Source: Methanoregula sp. (GTDB lineage: Archaea > Halobacteriota > Methanomicrobia > Methanomicrobiales > Methanospirillaceae). Taken from it: a DNA stretch of 64,000 bases. The notes beneath the pieces were generated by a model. It saw nothing but the letters and a program-made list of their open reading frames with translations. It did not search any database and had not been told where the DNA came from. The position numbers were made by a program, and so were the translations under genes. Shown piece after piece: positions 43,154 through 52,783 of the stretch. The stretch's first letter is position 1. Every line of letters begins with the position of its first letter. Location: contig NZ_JALOCH010000005.1 in the NCBI RefSeq assembly GCF_023227875.1, positions 62,001 through 126,000 of the forward strand, in the 5' to 3' direction.

Positions 43154-43351
43154 ATGGACTGGGATCTTACATCGGTTGGTCTGGTGCTGATCGGCAGCAG
43201 TATTACAGCCGCTGGCACCATCATTGCAGCACTGCTCATGGGAATTACGGTCACTTTAGCCCCATTCCTCCTCCTGACCACGGCCGTGCTTATCGTGATG
43301 AGTGCTGTACTCATCGTCTACAAAACACCCCGAAGCCCACCTCCCATCTGA
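43154..43351 (+). CDS. Small two-TM membrane protein
   Basis: A 65-residue hydrophobic protein with two transmembrane helices (about residues 8-30 and 33-56) and a short Pro-rich tail. ATG 43154 is preceded by GGAGG at ~10 nt; the frame opens earlier but without a site. Unknown function. It ends 12 nt before the nitrilase gene and is probably cotranscribed with it. Confidence 0.6.
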   Translation: MDWDLTSVGLVLIGSSITAAGTIIAALLMGITVTLAPFLLLTTAVLIVMSAVLIVYKTPRSPPPI

Positions 43352-43363
43352 TCGGGGAACCGT

Positions 43364-44176
43364 ATGGAAGAAACGCATACTGTCCGGATATGCAGTGCCC
43401 AGATCGCCAGTGTCTGGGATGATCCTGACAGGACCCTGAAAAAGGCCGGCATTTTTGTGAGCCACGCAGCCGCATCCGGAGCTGCGCTGGTCTCGTTTCC
43501 TGAACAGTTCGCTACCGGCTGGGACCCCCATTCAGGTAGCCCTGCTGAGGATTGTAAGGGGACGGTTGTATCGGTTCTCCGGGAACTGGCAAAAGAGAAC
43601 AATATCAGTATTCTGGGGTCATTCCGGGAGCAAAACGATCCCCTGCCAAAAAATACCGCGATTGTCATCGGGGGGGATGGCAGGGTCCTTGCGAAATATG
43701 CCAAAGTGCATCTCTTCAGTCCCGGCGGTGAACACGAGGGATTTTCTTCCGGTTCAGAACTCGGGATGTTCACGCTGGGCCCGTTCACCTGTGGCATAGC
43801 CATCTGTTACGACCTGCGATTCCCGGAACTCTTCCGTCTCTACGCGGAAAAGGGGGTGCAGGCGGTTTTTGTTCCCGCAGCCTGGCCAGGGAGTCGCATG
43901 AAGCACTGGGAGCTCTTCATTACGGCACGGGCCTGCGAGAACCAGATGTATGTTGTTGGCACCAATACCACGGGCGTGACGCCGGTCGAAACGTACACCG
44001 GGGGCTCGATGACAGTCGATCCCTCCGGCGCGATCCTCAACAGGGCAAACGAGGCGGAGCAACTACTCTTTTGTGATCTTGACCTGGATGTTGTCAGAAA
44101 AGTACGTTCAACCTTTCCGGTTACCAAAGATAAACGTGAAGACCTCTACCATGCATTATCCGGTAGAAAATACTGA
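43364..44176 (+). CDS. Carbon-nitrogen hydrolase (nitrilase superfamily)
   Basis: A 270-residue amidase with the Glu-Lys-Cys triad: Glu47 (VSFPEQFATG), Lys114 (LAKYAKVHLFSPGGE) and Cys148 (CGIAICYDLRFPELFRLY). The pattern and length resemble omega-amidase/Nit2-type enzymes that hydrolyse alpha-keto-glutaramate-like amides. The exact substrate is not determined. A single-copy gene after a small membrane protein. Confidence 0.9.
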   Translation: MEETHTVRICSAQIASVWDDPDRTLKKAGIFVSHAAASGAALVSFPEQFATGWDPHSGSPAEDCKGTVVSVLRELAKENNISILGSFREQNDPLPKNTAIVIGGDGRVLAKYAKVHLFSPGGEHEGFSSGSELGMFTLGPFTCGIAICYDLRFPELFRLYAEKGVQAVFVPAAWPGSRMKHWELFITARACENQMYVVGTNTTGVTPVETYTGGSMTVDPSGAILNRANEAEQLLFCDLDLDVVRKVRSTFPVTKDKREDLYHALSGRKY

Positions 44177-44245
44177 TACCGGTTAGTGTTTCCGTCTTCC
44201 TTAAAACCGCACGCCTATATGTGATCAGAAAACCAATACAAATCC

Positions 44246-45451
44246 ATGTACCATCTCGCATGCGTCAACTGTGGAGCCACCTATCCCGCTGACGAGATCC
44301 TGTATAATTGTAAAAAATGCGGCCACCTTCTTGCCGTCAAATACCCGCTCGATGAGATTAACGTCACCCGGGCAACATGGGACAAGCGGCCCATATCAGT
44401 CTGGAGGTACAAGGAACTGCTGCCGGTGCATGGAGATCCCGTCACCCTGCAGGAAGGAGGTACTCCTCTGTATCACCTGAAAAAACTCGGCGAGGAGATG
44501 GGCATTCCCCACCTCTACGCAAAACACGAGGGGATGAACCCCTCCGGCTCGTTCAAGGACCGGGGTATGACCGTCGGCGTTTCGATGGCGCTCCAGCTCG
44601 GAAAGAAGAGCGTTGCATGCGCAAGCACCGGGAATACATCTGCCAGCCTTGCAGTCTATGCTGCAAAGGCCGGTATCCCCGCGGTTGTCCTTCTCCCTGC
44701 CGGCAAGGTGGCCGTCGGCAAGATAGCCCAGGCACTGATGCACGGTGCAAAGGTAATCTCCATACGGGGCAACTTCGACCGTGCGCTCGAGATGGTCCAC
44801 GATCTCTGTCTCTCTCATGGGTTGTACTTGCTCAATTCGATCAACCCCTACCGGCTTGAGGGACAGAAGACAATCGGATTTGAAGCAGTCGACCAGTTGG
44901 GATATGTGCCAGACAGGTTCGTGTTACCCGTAGGTAACGCCGGCAATATCTCTGCGGTCTACAAGGGATTGCTGGAACTACAGGATATGGGGTTCATCGA
45001 CCGGCTCCCGATGATGACCGGGATCCAGGCCCAGGGATCGAGTCCCGTGGTTCGTGCGATCCGCGAGCACCTTCCTGAAGTAGTGCCGGAACAGCAGCCC
45101 GAGACTATTGCAACAGCAATACGGATCGGTGCACCGGTCAATGCCGAAAAGGCCCTGATCGCAATCCGGAAGACCGGCGGTCTTGCCGAATCCGTGACAG
45201 ATGATGAGATCCTCCGGATGCAGCGCGACCTTGCACGAAAGGAAGGCATCGGTGTTGAACCGGCATCGGCAGCTTCTGTTGCAGGTATCCGAAAACTGGC
45301 TGAAAATGATATGATCGACCGGGACGAGCGGATTGTCTGCGTTGTCACCGGCCATCTCCTGAAAGACCCTGAAACGGTGATCAAACAATGCGAACCCCCG
45401 ATAGAGATCAACGCGGACCTGCCTTCACTGCTCTCTGCGCTGCACTTATAA
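44246..45451 (+). CDS. thrC: Threonine synthase
   Basis: A PLP enzyme converting O-phosphohomoserine to threonine, 401 residues. An N-terminal zinc ribbon (Cys6, Cys9, Cys22, Cys25) precedes the fold-type II domain. The PLP lysine is Lys104 in NPSGSFKDRGM, with STGNTSASLAVYAAKAG and PVGNAGNISAVYKG as cofactor-binding loops. Its last 64 nt overlap the start of the next gene, so the two are coupled. Confidence 0.95.
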   Translation: MYHLACVNCGATYPADEILYNCKKCGHLLAVKYPLDEINVTRATWDKRPISVWRYKELLPVHGDPVTLQEGGTPLYHLKKLGEEMGIPHLYAKHEGMNPSGSFKDRGMTVGVSMALQLGKKSVACASTGNTSASLAVYAAKAGIPAVVLLPAGKVAVGKIAQALMHGAKVISIRGNFDRALEMVHDLCLSHGLYLLNSINPYRLEGQKTIGFEAVDQLGYVPDRFVLPVGNAGNISAVYKGLLELQDMGFIDRLPMMTGIQAQGSSPVVRAIREHLPEVVPEQQPETIATAIRIGAPVNAEKALIAIRKTGGLAESVTDDEILRMQRDLARKEGIGVEPASAASVAGIRKLAENDMIDRDERIVCVVTGHLLKDPETVIKQCEPPIEINADLPSLLSALHL

Positions 45452-46026
45452 TCATCCTTGCAGCCATCCCCGTAGCAACCGCGCTGTCGGCACACTACGT
45501 AGTTCTGCCGAACGGTACAGCGTACCGTGCAGCAATCGAGGTGACAGATGTTTCGCGTTACGAGTTTGCCGATATCGGGTTCATGGGGGAGAATGTTCCG
45601 GTGGAGGTTGCAGATGTTCAACTGACCGGTAACTGTTCCCAATGCCAGTTTAACTGGAGCCGCCCGTGGGGCGCTCCTTCGAGGATTGAATTCGCGAAGG
45701 GGAATTATACGGTCTCATATACCGCACCGCTCCGCGATAACAACCTTCAGGACGTATTTACCCGTGCCTATTACGTGAACGTAACCATTCCCCATGAGTT
45801 CGATGTGCGCAACCCGCTCCTTGCGGGAATCAGTCAGGGCGCTAACATCACACGGCATGCCGATAACTCGACAACAATCCAGTGGAACAAGACTGCATCA
45901 TTTAATGTCCGGTTCTATGACCCGGGGCGCGAAGAGATCCTCTGGTTTTTCCTGCAATTCATGGGTATCCTGGTACTGGTCCTTGTTGTAATTCCCTACA
46001 TCCTGTCAATGAAGAAGACCGACTGA
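45388..46026 (+). CDS. Exported/membrane protein, possibly DUF5803
   Basis: A 212-residue protein. It has an N-terminal signal anchor (about residues 14-34), a beta-rich extracellular domain with two cysteines (NCSQCQF) and several N-x-T/S sequons, and a C-terminal transmembrane helix (about 186-205). The layout resembles archaeal DUF5803 proteins; the family name is tentative. It overlaps thrC by 64 nt, an unusually long same-strand overlap. Confidence 0.65.
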   Translation: MRTPDRDQRGPAFTALCAALIIILAAIPVATALSAHYVVLPNGTAYRAAIEVTDVSRYEFADIGFMGENVPVEVADVQLTGNCSQCQFNWSRPWGAPSRIEFAKGNYTVSYTAPLRDNNLQDVFTRAYYVNVTIPHEFDVRNPLLAGISQGANITRHADNSTTIQWNKTASFNVRFYDPGREEILWFFLQFMGILVLVLVVIPYILSMKKTD

Positions 46027-46156
46027 TCTTTCAGTACCTTTTTTGTGCTGACGATCGACGGCTTTATTTCTGGCTTCTTCATTTTACGACAAAGTTACGG
46101 GAAAGAAATGTATATACGGCGCTATATCCAACAAAGTAGAAAAAAGAGGATTATCC

Positions 46157-46657
46157 ATGCTTCTTGAAAACGCTGCAGTAGGAATTGTCCAGTTGATCGT
46201 CGCAATTATTTTTGCTGTCGTAGCCCTGTATATCGGTTTTGCGGTACTCAGTAAGATCACCAGGGACATTGATGCGGAGAAGGAACTTGCAAAGGGGAAT
46301 GTGGCTGTTGGTATTATTGTTGCAGCGGTCTTTGTTGCCATCGCTCTTGTCGTTGAATCCGGTGTCAGCGGCCTTTCAGCAGGGATCAGCAAGGCACTCG
46401 CGGCCGGGCTCTTTTCGGTCGATGGACTGATCACAATCGGTCTCGCATTCTTCCAGCTTCTCGCCGGGATTGTTCTTGCCGTCGGCGCGATCTACCTTGC
46501 ACTGAACATCCTTGACAAGCTGACCAAGGGTGTTGAGGAATTCGAGGAACTCAAAAAAGGTAACGTTGCCGTTGCGCTTGAGATGGCCGGCGTGATCGTT
46601 GCCGTAGCCTGGATCATCCAGTCCGGCGTGATCGGTATCACTGCAGCCCTTGTCTGA
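46157..46657 (+). CDS. DUF350 family membrane protein
   Basis: A 166-residue protein with four transmembrane helices arranged as two related halves (Y-I-G/A...L-x-K-I/L-T-x-D/G...E-x-KGNVAV in each). This is the DUF350 layout. Function is unknown; some DUF350 members are linked to ion or redox stress in bacteria. AGAGGATT precedes ATG. A single gene in a quiet region. Confidence 0.85.
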   Translation: MLLENAAVGIVQLIVAIIFAVVALYIGFAVLSKITRDIDAEKELAKGNVAVGIIVAAVFVAIALVVESGVSGLSAGISKALAAGLFSVDGLITIGLAFFQLLAGIVLAVGAIYLALNILDKLTKGVEEFEELKKGNVAVALEMAGVIVAVAWIIQSGVIGITAALV

Positions 46658-46844
46658 TCATTTCTTTTTTCGTGACGGTGATCGTACCGGTTTTGATATC
46701 CCCCGGTAGCACGGGGACTCTATGAGTCGGCGTACGTTCTATCTCCATATCCCCGGTTATTTAATCGATCCGTGGAAATTATGGGGAAACGGTATGGTGA
46801 GAGAAGAGATATCGAGAAAAATGATGAAATGGGATAAAAAGAAT

Positions 46845-47789
46845 TTACTGGTATCCAAATGATTTCATGACCACGTCGGGATTAACTGCACCAACATGGT
46901 AAACGGCACCCTCGGTGAGCTCGTTGATGATGACTTCCGCAGGTGAGAAGAGTGCCGTGTCGATCTTGTAGAAATCATAGCCGGCTTCCTTGAAGATATC
47001 ATTGAACGGTTTCCCATACCCCTTGGACTTGTTGCTGGGGATCTTGTCAAGGTAGTCCTTGATCTCGGGTGCCTTCATGGTCAGGGAGATCCTGCCGTGG
47101 TAGATGGTGGCGTCGTTCGTCACACCCATGGCAAGTTTGGCACCGCGGACCGGCGGGACTGGTGCAGTTCCCATTGCAGCGATGACCTTCTTGGTATCGA
47201 ACCCGAGCTCGTTGAGCTTGTAAATCGCTGTCTCGACACAGCGTCCCGATACTTGGATCGAGCCAACCATAGATGATGTCGGTGCAACGACTGCACAGAC
47301 ATTTGCCACATCGATATGGCACTCCTCGGCGATCTTGTTCATGACATCCGCGTTCGGGAGGTGGTCGCTCTCAAGACAGATGACTGCACAGTCGTAGTCA
47401 TCCTCGTATTCGATGACTTCGAACGTGTGCTTCGGCTTGAGGGAGAGTGCCCGTGCCGGGCCGCTGCCCATCGCGAAGTAATTACCGACCTTCACGGTCC
47501 AGCCCGCCTTCTGTGCGCCAAGACAGGAGATGGATGGGAAATCGGTGTTCACATCGATGAAAGGCATCGGGATGCCCTTGATCTCGCCCATGCGGAAGTT
47601 GACTTCCCCCAGACCGCCCATGCAGATCTCGGTGAAGGCCCTGCCGGCAGCATAACCGCCGCGGACGCTCACACCACAATCGACAATACGTGCGCCATTG
47701 TCCAGTTCATGGTATGCGCAGTTGAATTCTTCGGCCAGATCTGCCAGATTGTCAAAAATTTCCAGTGCCAGTTCGTTAACACTCAGCAT
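46845..47789 (-). CDS. mch: Methenyltetrahydromethanopterin cyclohydrolase
   Basis: Catalyses the reversible hydrolysis between 5-formyl- and 5,10-methenyl-H4MPT in methanogenesis from CO2. The 314-residue protein covers the family: SVRGGYAAGRAFTEICMGGLGEV, PFIDVNTDFPSISCLGAQKAGW, MGSGPARAL, SDHLPNADVMNKIAEEC and GTAPVPPVRGAKLAMGVTNDA. Cytoplasmic, normal length. It is codirectional with the orc1/cdc6 gene, 82 nt downstream. Confidence 0.97.
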   Translation of the reverse strand: MLSVNELALEIFDNLADLAEEFNCAYHELDNGARIVDCGVSVRGGYAAGRAFTEICMGGLGEVNFRMGEIKGIPMPFIDVNTDFPSISCLGAQKAGWTVKVGNYFAMGSGPARALSLKPKHTFEVIEYEDDYDCAVICLESDHLPNADVMNKIAEECHIDVANVCAVVAPTSSMVGSIQVSGRCVETAIYKLNELGFDTKKVIAAMGTAPVPPVRGAKLAMGVTNDATIYHGRISLTMKAPEIKDYLDKIPSNKSKGYGKPFNDIFKEAGYDFYKIDTALFSPAEVIINELTEGAVYHVGAVNPDVVMKSFGYQ

Positions 47790-47871
47790 TAGAGAAAACC
47801 CCTGTATTATTACAGAGGGTCTGGGAATAGATAATATTTTTCAAATCGAGTATTGCGCCGAAAGATCGTCG

Positions 47872-48996
47872 TCAGGAAAGGTATTCCAGGACTTTGACCG
47901 GGTCATAACGGAGGGTGATAATCCGTGTCCTGCCCTTACCCTCGCGGTACTGCAGGTTGATGAGCCGCATTGCATCCAGTTTCTTGACGATCTCGTAGAA
48001 CCGTGTGTATCCGATTGCCACTGATTCCTTGAACGACTTGTATACATCCCCGGCATTCATCTCGTGTTCTTTCTGGCTCCGTTCCGCGATCGATTTGAGG
48101 ATCTGCCGCTCTTCACCGTGAAGGGTCTTTACAGTATAGGCCAAGTGGAGATACCGGGAGATCTCGTAGGCACCGCAGATGTCATCCCGCTCAATGCTGC
48201 GCCGGGCTGCCCGTTCCGCGGAGAGCGTTGCACGCTTGAGGAGGTCGATACCGACCCGCAGATCCCCGCTCTTCAGGGTTTGTTCGACGACAAGGCTCAA
48301 AAGCTCTTCAGATAAAACACCGGAGAACAGGCCCTGCATCACACGGGCTTTCATGATCTCCCGCACTTCCGGATCCCCATACGGGGGGAAATAGATCTCG
48401 GTGGGCCGGAAGACCGATGCAACCCGGGCATCCACAGCCCGGGTGAGGTCCACATCCATGTCGCTGATGATAACGATCACGCCAATCCGGGTGCCTTCGT
48501 AGGTCTCGTGAGAGCGGAGCAGCGTGTAGAGGACCTTGTTGATCTCGTTCTCGTAGAGGAGGTAATTTGCATCATCGAGCGCGACCAGCAGGACGATCTC
48601 TTCTTTTGTCAGGTGCCGTGCAACGGCGTCGAAAACCTGCTTGAACGATGTACCCGAAGAGGGAGGGAGGTGACCAACAAGTTTCTTGTAGATCTGGGAG
48701 ATGATGGCGAACTTGGTATTGTCGATCTGGCAGTTGATGTAGACCGGCACGAGTTTCTTTGTAGTCTCCTCGATTTCATGGAAGAGCTTCCGGATACTTG
48801 TTGTCTTTCCCGTGCCGGGGAGGCCCTTGCAGACGCTGTTCATCGGCCTGCCCCCTCGGAGCCCGGGCTTGATCTGGAATGCCAGCTCGCGCATCTGGTC
48901 GTCCCGGAATTCGAACTGCTCGGGGACGTAATCGATCTCCAGTACCTCAGGGTCCCGGAACAGCGTCTCATCCCACATCAGCAGGTTCTTTTTCAT
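47872..48996 (-). CDS. cdc6: Orc1/Cdc6 replication initiator
   Basis: An AAA+ protein of 374 residues that binds origins and loads the MCM helicase. Walker A is GLPGTGKTT (58-66), Walker B is LLVALDDANYLL, the sensor region is GVIVIISDM, and a winged-helix domain fills the last ~80 residues (YTRFYEIVKKLDAMRLINLQYREGKGRTRII). Origins often lie beside such genes; the ~200-bp upstream gap has no clear origin-recognition-box array by eye. Confidence 0.95.
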   Translation of the reverse strand: MKKNLLMWDETLFRDPEVLEIDYVPEQFEFRDDQMRELAFQIKPGLRGGRPMNSVCKGLPGTGKTTSIRKLFHEIEETTKKLVPVYINCQIDNTKFAIISQIYKKLVGHLPPSSGTSFKQVFDAVARHLTKEEIVLLVALDDANYLLYENEINKVLYTLLRSHETYEGTRIGVIVIISDMDVDLTRAVDARVASVFRPTEIYFPPYGDPEVREIMKARVMQGLFSGVLSEELLSLVVEQTLKSGDLRVGIDLLKRATLSAERAARRSIERDDICGAYEISRYLHLAYTVKTLHGEERQILKSIAERSQKEHEMNAGDVYKSFKESVAIGYTRFYEIVKKLDAMRLINLQYREGKGRTRIITLRYDPVKVLEYLS

Positions 48997-49063
48997 CTCA
49001 ATACACCTCTACGCGATCGGTATTAACTGCATTGATTATCAGTTACCGGAAAGACCGCAATTC

Positions 49064-49071
49064 TTTATAAA
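49064..49071 (-). promoter_or_regulatory. TATA box of orc1/cdc6
   Basis: TTTATAAA lies in an A/T-rich context about 70 bp upstream of the start codon, predicting a ~45-nt leader. Confidence 0.5.
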
Positions 49072-49199
49072 AAGTGTTTTGTTGAATGGACAAACTTATA
49101 TCGCCCCGCACACGAAACAAAAAACGAGTGTCGTGCGGCAGGTGATGAAAGTTACCCCCACTGATCAATGATGACGCATGGGATCTGATGCCGCACTAC

Positions 49200-50351
49200 T
49201 CATGAAAAGAGGAAGTCAAGGAACTCAACCGCGCTTTTCGTCCCGAAACCTCCCGACCGTGCGCTCTTCTCCGAATATTTTGTAATCCCATCTGTTCCCT
49301 TGCCCCGGACCACAAACGGTACCAGGTCACGGGTATGGGTCTTGGCGCGGATCGGTGTCGGATGGTCGGGCAGTACCGCGATAACCCCGTCAAACCCGTC
49401 CATGAGCATCCCCACGACTTCATCAACCTTCTCGATCGCCTTCACCTTCTCCTCGATACTGCCGAGGTGCCCCGCTTCATCGGGGGCCTCGATATGGATA
49501 TAAACAAAATCCAGTCGTTTAATGGCATCCAGCGCATACCGGGCCTTGGCATGGTAATCCGTATCGAGATACCCGGTGGCACCCGGTACCGTGATGACCT
49601 CCATCCCGGCACAGCGGGCAATCCCGTTGAGGAGATCCACCGCAGAGATGACCCCGCCCGTCTTCCCGTACTTCTTCAGAAACAAGGGAAACGCCGGCTT
49701 CTTCCCCCCGCTCCACGGCCAGATCTGCGTTGCCGGGCGTTTGCCGTCAGCCACCCGGGCTGAGTTCAACGGGTGGTTACCAAACACGCTTTTGCTCTTC
49801 TCCATGCACCGCAGGAGCAGTTCCGCATCGCCACCCTTCGGGAGGTAGGGGGCAATGCCCTGCCCCACGATATCGTGAGGGGGCGTGGAGGTGGCGCCCT
49901 TTCCCCCGTGGACAACCAGCAGGTTCCGGTAACTGACACCGGCCTGTACCGTTACGTCGGGGATGGCAGGCTGGAGCGAAGCAAAGAGCTCCTTTCCCTC
50001 CGCACTCGATATGTGACCGCTTGAGAAATCCGCCATCGTATCATTCTCAATGGTCACGAGATTGCAGCGGTACGCAACATCTGCCGGGGCAAGATCGACT
50101 CCCATGCTCAATGCCTCAAGCGGACCGCGACCGGTATAGTACTGTTCCGGGGCATACCCGAGAACCGCCATGTTCGCGATATCGCTGCCGGCCTCGTACC
50201 CGTCAGGGATGGTCCGGAGCATCCCGCAGGCACCCTCGCGTGCCATCCGGTCCATGTTCGGGGTCTTTGCATATTCGAGCGGGGTCTTATTGCCAAGAGC
50301 CGCAATCGGCTCATCCGCCATACCATCCCCAAGAACAACGATGTACTTCAT
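49200..50351 (-). CDS. apgM: Archaeal cofactor-independent phosphoglycerate mutase (ApgM family)
   Basis: A 383-residue alkaline-phosphatase-fold enzyme with the start KYIVVLGDGMADEPI (metal Asp), YEAGSDIANMAVLGY (catalytic Ser), DFVYIHIEAPDEAGHLG and AVLPDHPTPI (metal sites). It interconverts 3- and 2-phosphoglycerate. A subgroup of this family was proposed as homoserine kinase, which could feed the threonine synthase at 44.2 kb; sequence alone does not separate the roles. Its start directly follows the stop of the epimerase gene. Confidence 0.87.
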   Translation of the reverse strand: MKYIVVLGDGMADEPIAALGNKTPLEYAKTPNMDRMAREGACGMLRTIPDGYEAGSDIANMAVLGYAPEQYYTGRGPLEALSMGVDLAPADVAYRCNLVTIENDTMADFSSGHISSAEGKELFASLQPAIPDVTVQAGVSYRNLLVVHGGKGATSTPPHDIVGQGIAPYLPKGGDAELLLRCMEKSKSVFGNHPLNSARVADGKRPATQIWPWSGGKKPAFPLFLKKYGKTGGVISAVDLLNGIARCAGMEVITVPGATGYLDTDYHAKARYALDAIKRLDFVYIHIEAPDEAGHLGSIEEKVKAIEKVDEVVGMLMDGFDGVIAVLPDHPTPIRAKTHTRDLVPFVVRGKGTDGITKYSEKSARSGGFGTKSAVEFLDFLFS

Positions 50352-51287
50352 TTACTGCCCCTGGACAGCAGCCTGTGCCGCGATCCGCACACTCTCACGG
50401 GAGCCCAGTTCCGGTTGCCAGCCCAGCGCCTTGAGCCGTTCAACCGAGAGCTGCATCTTCGGCACATCGCCGACCCAGCCCAGTTCCCCACCGGTGAACC
50501 GGTAGTGCACGTTCTTTAAGCCCATGGCGTCCGTCACGATGTCCGCAATGGCCACCACGTCGATCCAGTCCTCGGAGCCGATATTGAAGGTGTTCACCGG
50601 CTGCTTCGCATGCGCTATGGCAAACTCCACGGCCCGGATACATTCCCGCACTTCAAGATAGGACTTGGTCTGTTTCCCGTTCCCGAGGATCTCCAGTTCC
50701 TTTGGATTCTCTTTGAGTTTCCGGACAAAATCCGTGATAACGCCGTGGCCGCTGCGTGAGCCGATGATATTGGCAAACCGGAACTGCCATGACCGCATCC
50801 CAAACGAGTGGCAGTAGGCCGAGATGAGCGCCTCGCAGGCAAGCTTACTCGCGCCATAGACCGAGACCGGCTCGAACGGCGCATAGTATTCGGGGGTCGG
50901 GATGACCGTTGCATTCCCGTACACCGTTGACGTGGAGGTGAAGACCAGTTCCGGCACGGCATGCACCCGCATTGCCTCAAGCACCCGGTACGTGGCAACG
51001 ATATTGTTCCGGAAGGTCGGATCCGGGGTCATGGCGCTCTGGCGCACATCCGGATCGGCAGCAAGGTGGTATACCCGGTCCGCCCCTTTGAGTGCATCCT
51101 GCCACCCGTCAGAAAGGAGATCCGCTTTGACCAGCCGAGCCCGGCCCGATTTGAGATGCCCGACTATCGTCTCTTCGTGTCCTGCCGCAAGGGAGTCGAT
51201 GACAACAACACGGTCTCCACGTGCAACAAGGGTATCCACCAGATGCGAGCCGATGAACCCGGCTCCGCCTGTCACCACATCAAACAT
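50352..51287 (-). CDS. NAD-dependent nucleotide-sugar epimerase/dehydratase
   Basis: A 311-residue SDR-extended enzyme with TGGAGFIGSHLVD (NAD loop), the catalytic Tyr-x3-Lys in VSVYGASKLACEAL, and Ser/Thr in TSTSTVYG. It resembles archaeal UDP-glucose 4-epimerases that supply UDP-sugars for surface glycans. ATG 51287 is preferred over GTG 51290. It ends at the first base before apgM, forming a two-gene operon that mixes glycan and central carbon functions. Confidence 0.88.
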   Translation of the reverse strand: MFDVVTGGAGFIGSHLVDTLVARGDRVVVIDSLAAGHEETIVGHLKSGRARLVKADLLSDGWQDALKGADRVYHLAADPDVRQSAMTPDPTFRNNIVATYRVLEAMRVHAVPELVFTSTSTVYGNATVIPTPEYYAPFEPVSVYGASKLACEALISAYCHSFGMRSWQFRFANIIGSRSGHGVITDFVRKLKENPKELEILGNGKQTKSYLEVRECIRAVEFAIAHAKQPVNTFNIGSEDWIDVVAIADIVTDAMGLKNVHYRFTGGELGWVGDVPKMQLSVERLKALGWQPELGSRESVRIAAQAAVQGQ

Positions 51288-51326
51288 CACTACCTATTAT
51301 GTCATTAATGCTATAGGATTACTGCT

Positions 51327-52199
51327 ATGTTCATAGGGATCGATCACGGCACCACCGCCATGCGGTTTGCCGGGGAAGCCCGCGAGTTCAAGGTGTCGCG
51401 GGAAGCTGCCAAGGACTTCCACATCGCAAACCTCGCCAAAATCTGCCCGCTGGACGAGATCGAAGGCATCGCGGTCTGCTACTCGATGGGCGACAACTTC
51501 TCGAAGATCACCCGGATCGGAAAGGTGCAGAACCGGGGTCTTGTCAGCCGCGAAGGGGCGGGCAAGCATATCGGCGGCGGCACGCGGGTCTTTGACGAAG
51601 TGGCGGCTAGCGGCATCCCCGCGATTGCGATCCCGGGCCTCCACCGGGGATCCCCGACCGATCCCCGCTTCAAGGCCTACTCCCACCAGACCAGCCCTGA
51701 GAAGATCGGTATTGCGTATGAGGCCTGCCATGATCTCGGGGACGATGTGATCGTCTCGGACATCAGTTCCAATACCGTGACACTCCTCGTTTCGGGGGGT
51801 AAACTGGTTGGCGCTTTTGATGCCTGCATCTTTGCCCCGGGTACGCTCCACGGCGCTCTCGATGTGGACGCGATCCGCAGGATCGACAACGGGGACTGCA
51901 CGGCAAACGATGCATTCCAGCACGCGGGCGTGAACTTCTCCCTCCCAGAACCCGAACGCCTGCGCACGGTCGCCCTGTTTGCCGCTATGGAATGTGCAGC
52001 AATGCGGGTCCTAAACCCCCGCGCTCCTGTGGCATTAGCCGGCAGCCTTGCACCGGTTATTGCGCAGGAAGTCGAATCGCTTCTGGGCACAACGGTGGCC
52101 GTATACGATGAATGGTGCGCTTCCCGCGGTTGTGCACGAATTGCGAAAGCCGTCTTTTCCGGCAGGCACGAGATTCTCGGGCTCGATACAGATCTCTAG
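51327..52199 (+). CDS. Methanogenesis marker protein 12
   Basis: A 290-residue protein of the methanogen-specific marker 12 family, related to ASKHA/sugar-kinase-fold proteins (FIGIDHGTTAMRFAG at the start, SDISSNTVTLLVSGGKLVGAFDACIFAPGTLHGALDVDAI). It is conserved in methanogens but its role is unknown; it may act in energy metabolism or cofactor maturation. It is divergent from the epimerase gene and 41 bp upstream of the por operon, codirectional with it. Confidence 0.88.
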   Translation: MFIGIDHGTTAMRFAGEAREFKVSREAAKDFHIANLAKICPLDEIEGIAVCYSMGDNFSKITRIGKVQNRGLVSREGAGKHIGGGTRVFDEVAASGIPAIAIPGLHRGSPTDPRFKAYSHQTSPEKIGIAYEACHDLGDDVIVSDISSNTVTLLVSGGKLVGAFDACIFAPGTLHGALDVDAIRRIDNGDCTANDAFQHAGVNFSLPEPERLRTVALFAAMECAAMRVLNPRAPVALAGSLAPVIAQEVESLLGTTVAVYDEWCASRGCARIAKAVFSGRHEILGLDTDL

Positions 52200-52240
52200 A
52201 TTTATATTGATTTATCATGTAAGATTATTAGTGATTTTTC

Positions 52241-52783
52241 TTGAGAGAATTACGCATCCACGGGAGGGGTGGCCAGGGGTCGGTCACTGCTGCCGAACTC
52301 ATTGCCGTCGCCGCATTTGAAGGCGGCGTCTTCGCCCAGGCTTTCCCGGCATTCGGTGTCGAACGACGCGGTGCCCCGGTCCAGGCCTTTGTCCGGTTCG
52401 ATAATATAAAGATCCGGAAACGCAGCCAGGTGTACGAACCGGATTACATCATTGTCCAGGACAGCACGTTGATCAAGGACGTAAACGTCTTCCTGGGTGT
52501 CAAGCCGGGTGGAATCGTGATCGTCAACACTGAGAAGAAGCCGGATTTTAAAATACCAGAAGGCGTGAAGCTGATCACGATCGATGCAACATCCATTGCC
52601 CTCAAGGCACTCGGTCTGCCGATCACCAACACGACCCTGATGGGTGCGTTTGCGGCAGCAACGGGGGAGATCCAGTTTGCCGCACTGGAGAATGCGCTGA
52701 AACACCGGTTCAAGGGTGAACTGGCAACCAGGAATATTGCCGCGGCAAAGACCGCATTCGACGTTGTCAAGGGGGCAGCATAA
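52241..52783 (+). CDS. porC: Pyruvate:ferredoxin oxidoreductase gamma subunit
   Basis: The 180-residue gamma subunit (ELRIHGRGGQGSVTAAELIAVAAFEGG, QAFPAFGVERRGAPVQAFVRFD, NTTLMGAFAAATGEI). It contributes to the CoA-binding region of the oxidoreductase that makes pyruvate from acetyl-CoA and CO2. TTG is the likely start, with GTGAT about 9 nt before it. Its stop overlaps the next ATG by 1 nt. Confidence 0.93.
   Translation: MRELRIHGRGGQGSVTAAELIAVAAFEGGVFAQAFPAFGVERRGAPVQAFVRFDNIKIRKRSQVYEPDYIIVQDSTLIKDVNVFLGVKPGGIVIVNTEKKPDFKIPEGVKLITIDATSIALKALGLPITNTTLMGAFAAATGEIQFAALENALKHRFKGELATRNIAAAKTAFDVVKGAA

Noticed and set aside
48997..49199. Replication origin next to orc1/cdc6
   Set aside because: Only a TATA box and weak short repeats are visible; no origin-recognition-box array, so no origin is called.
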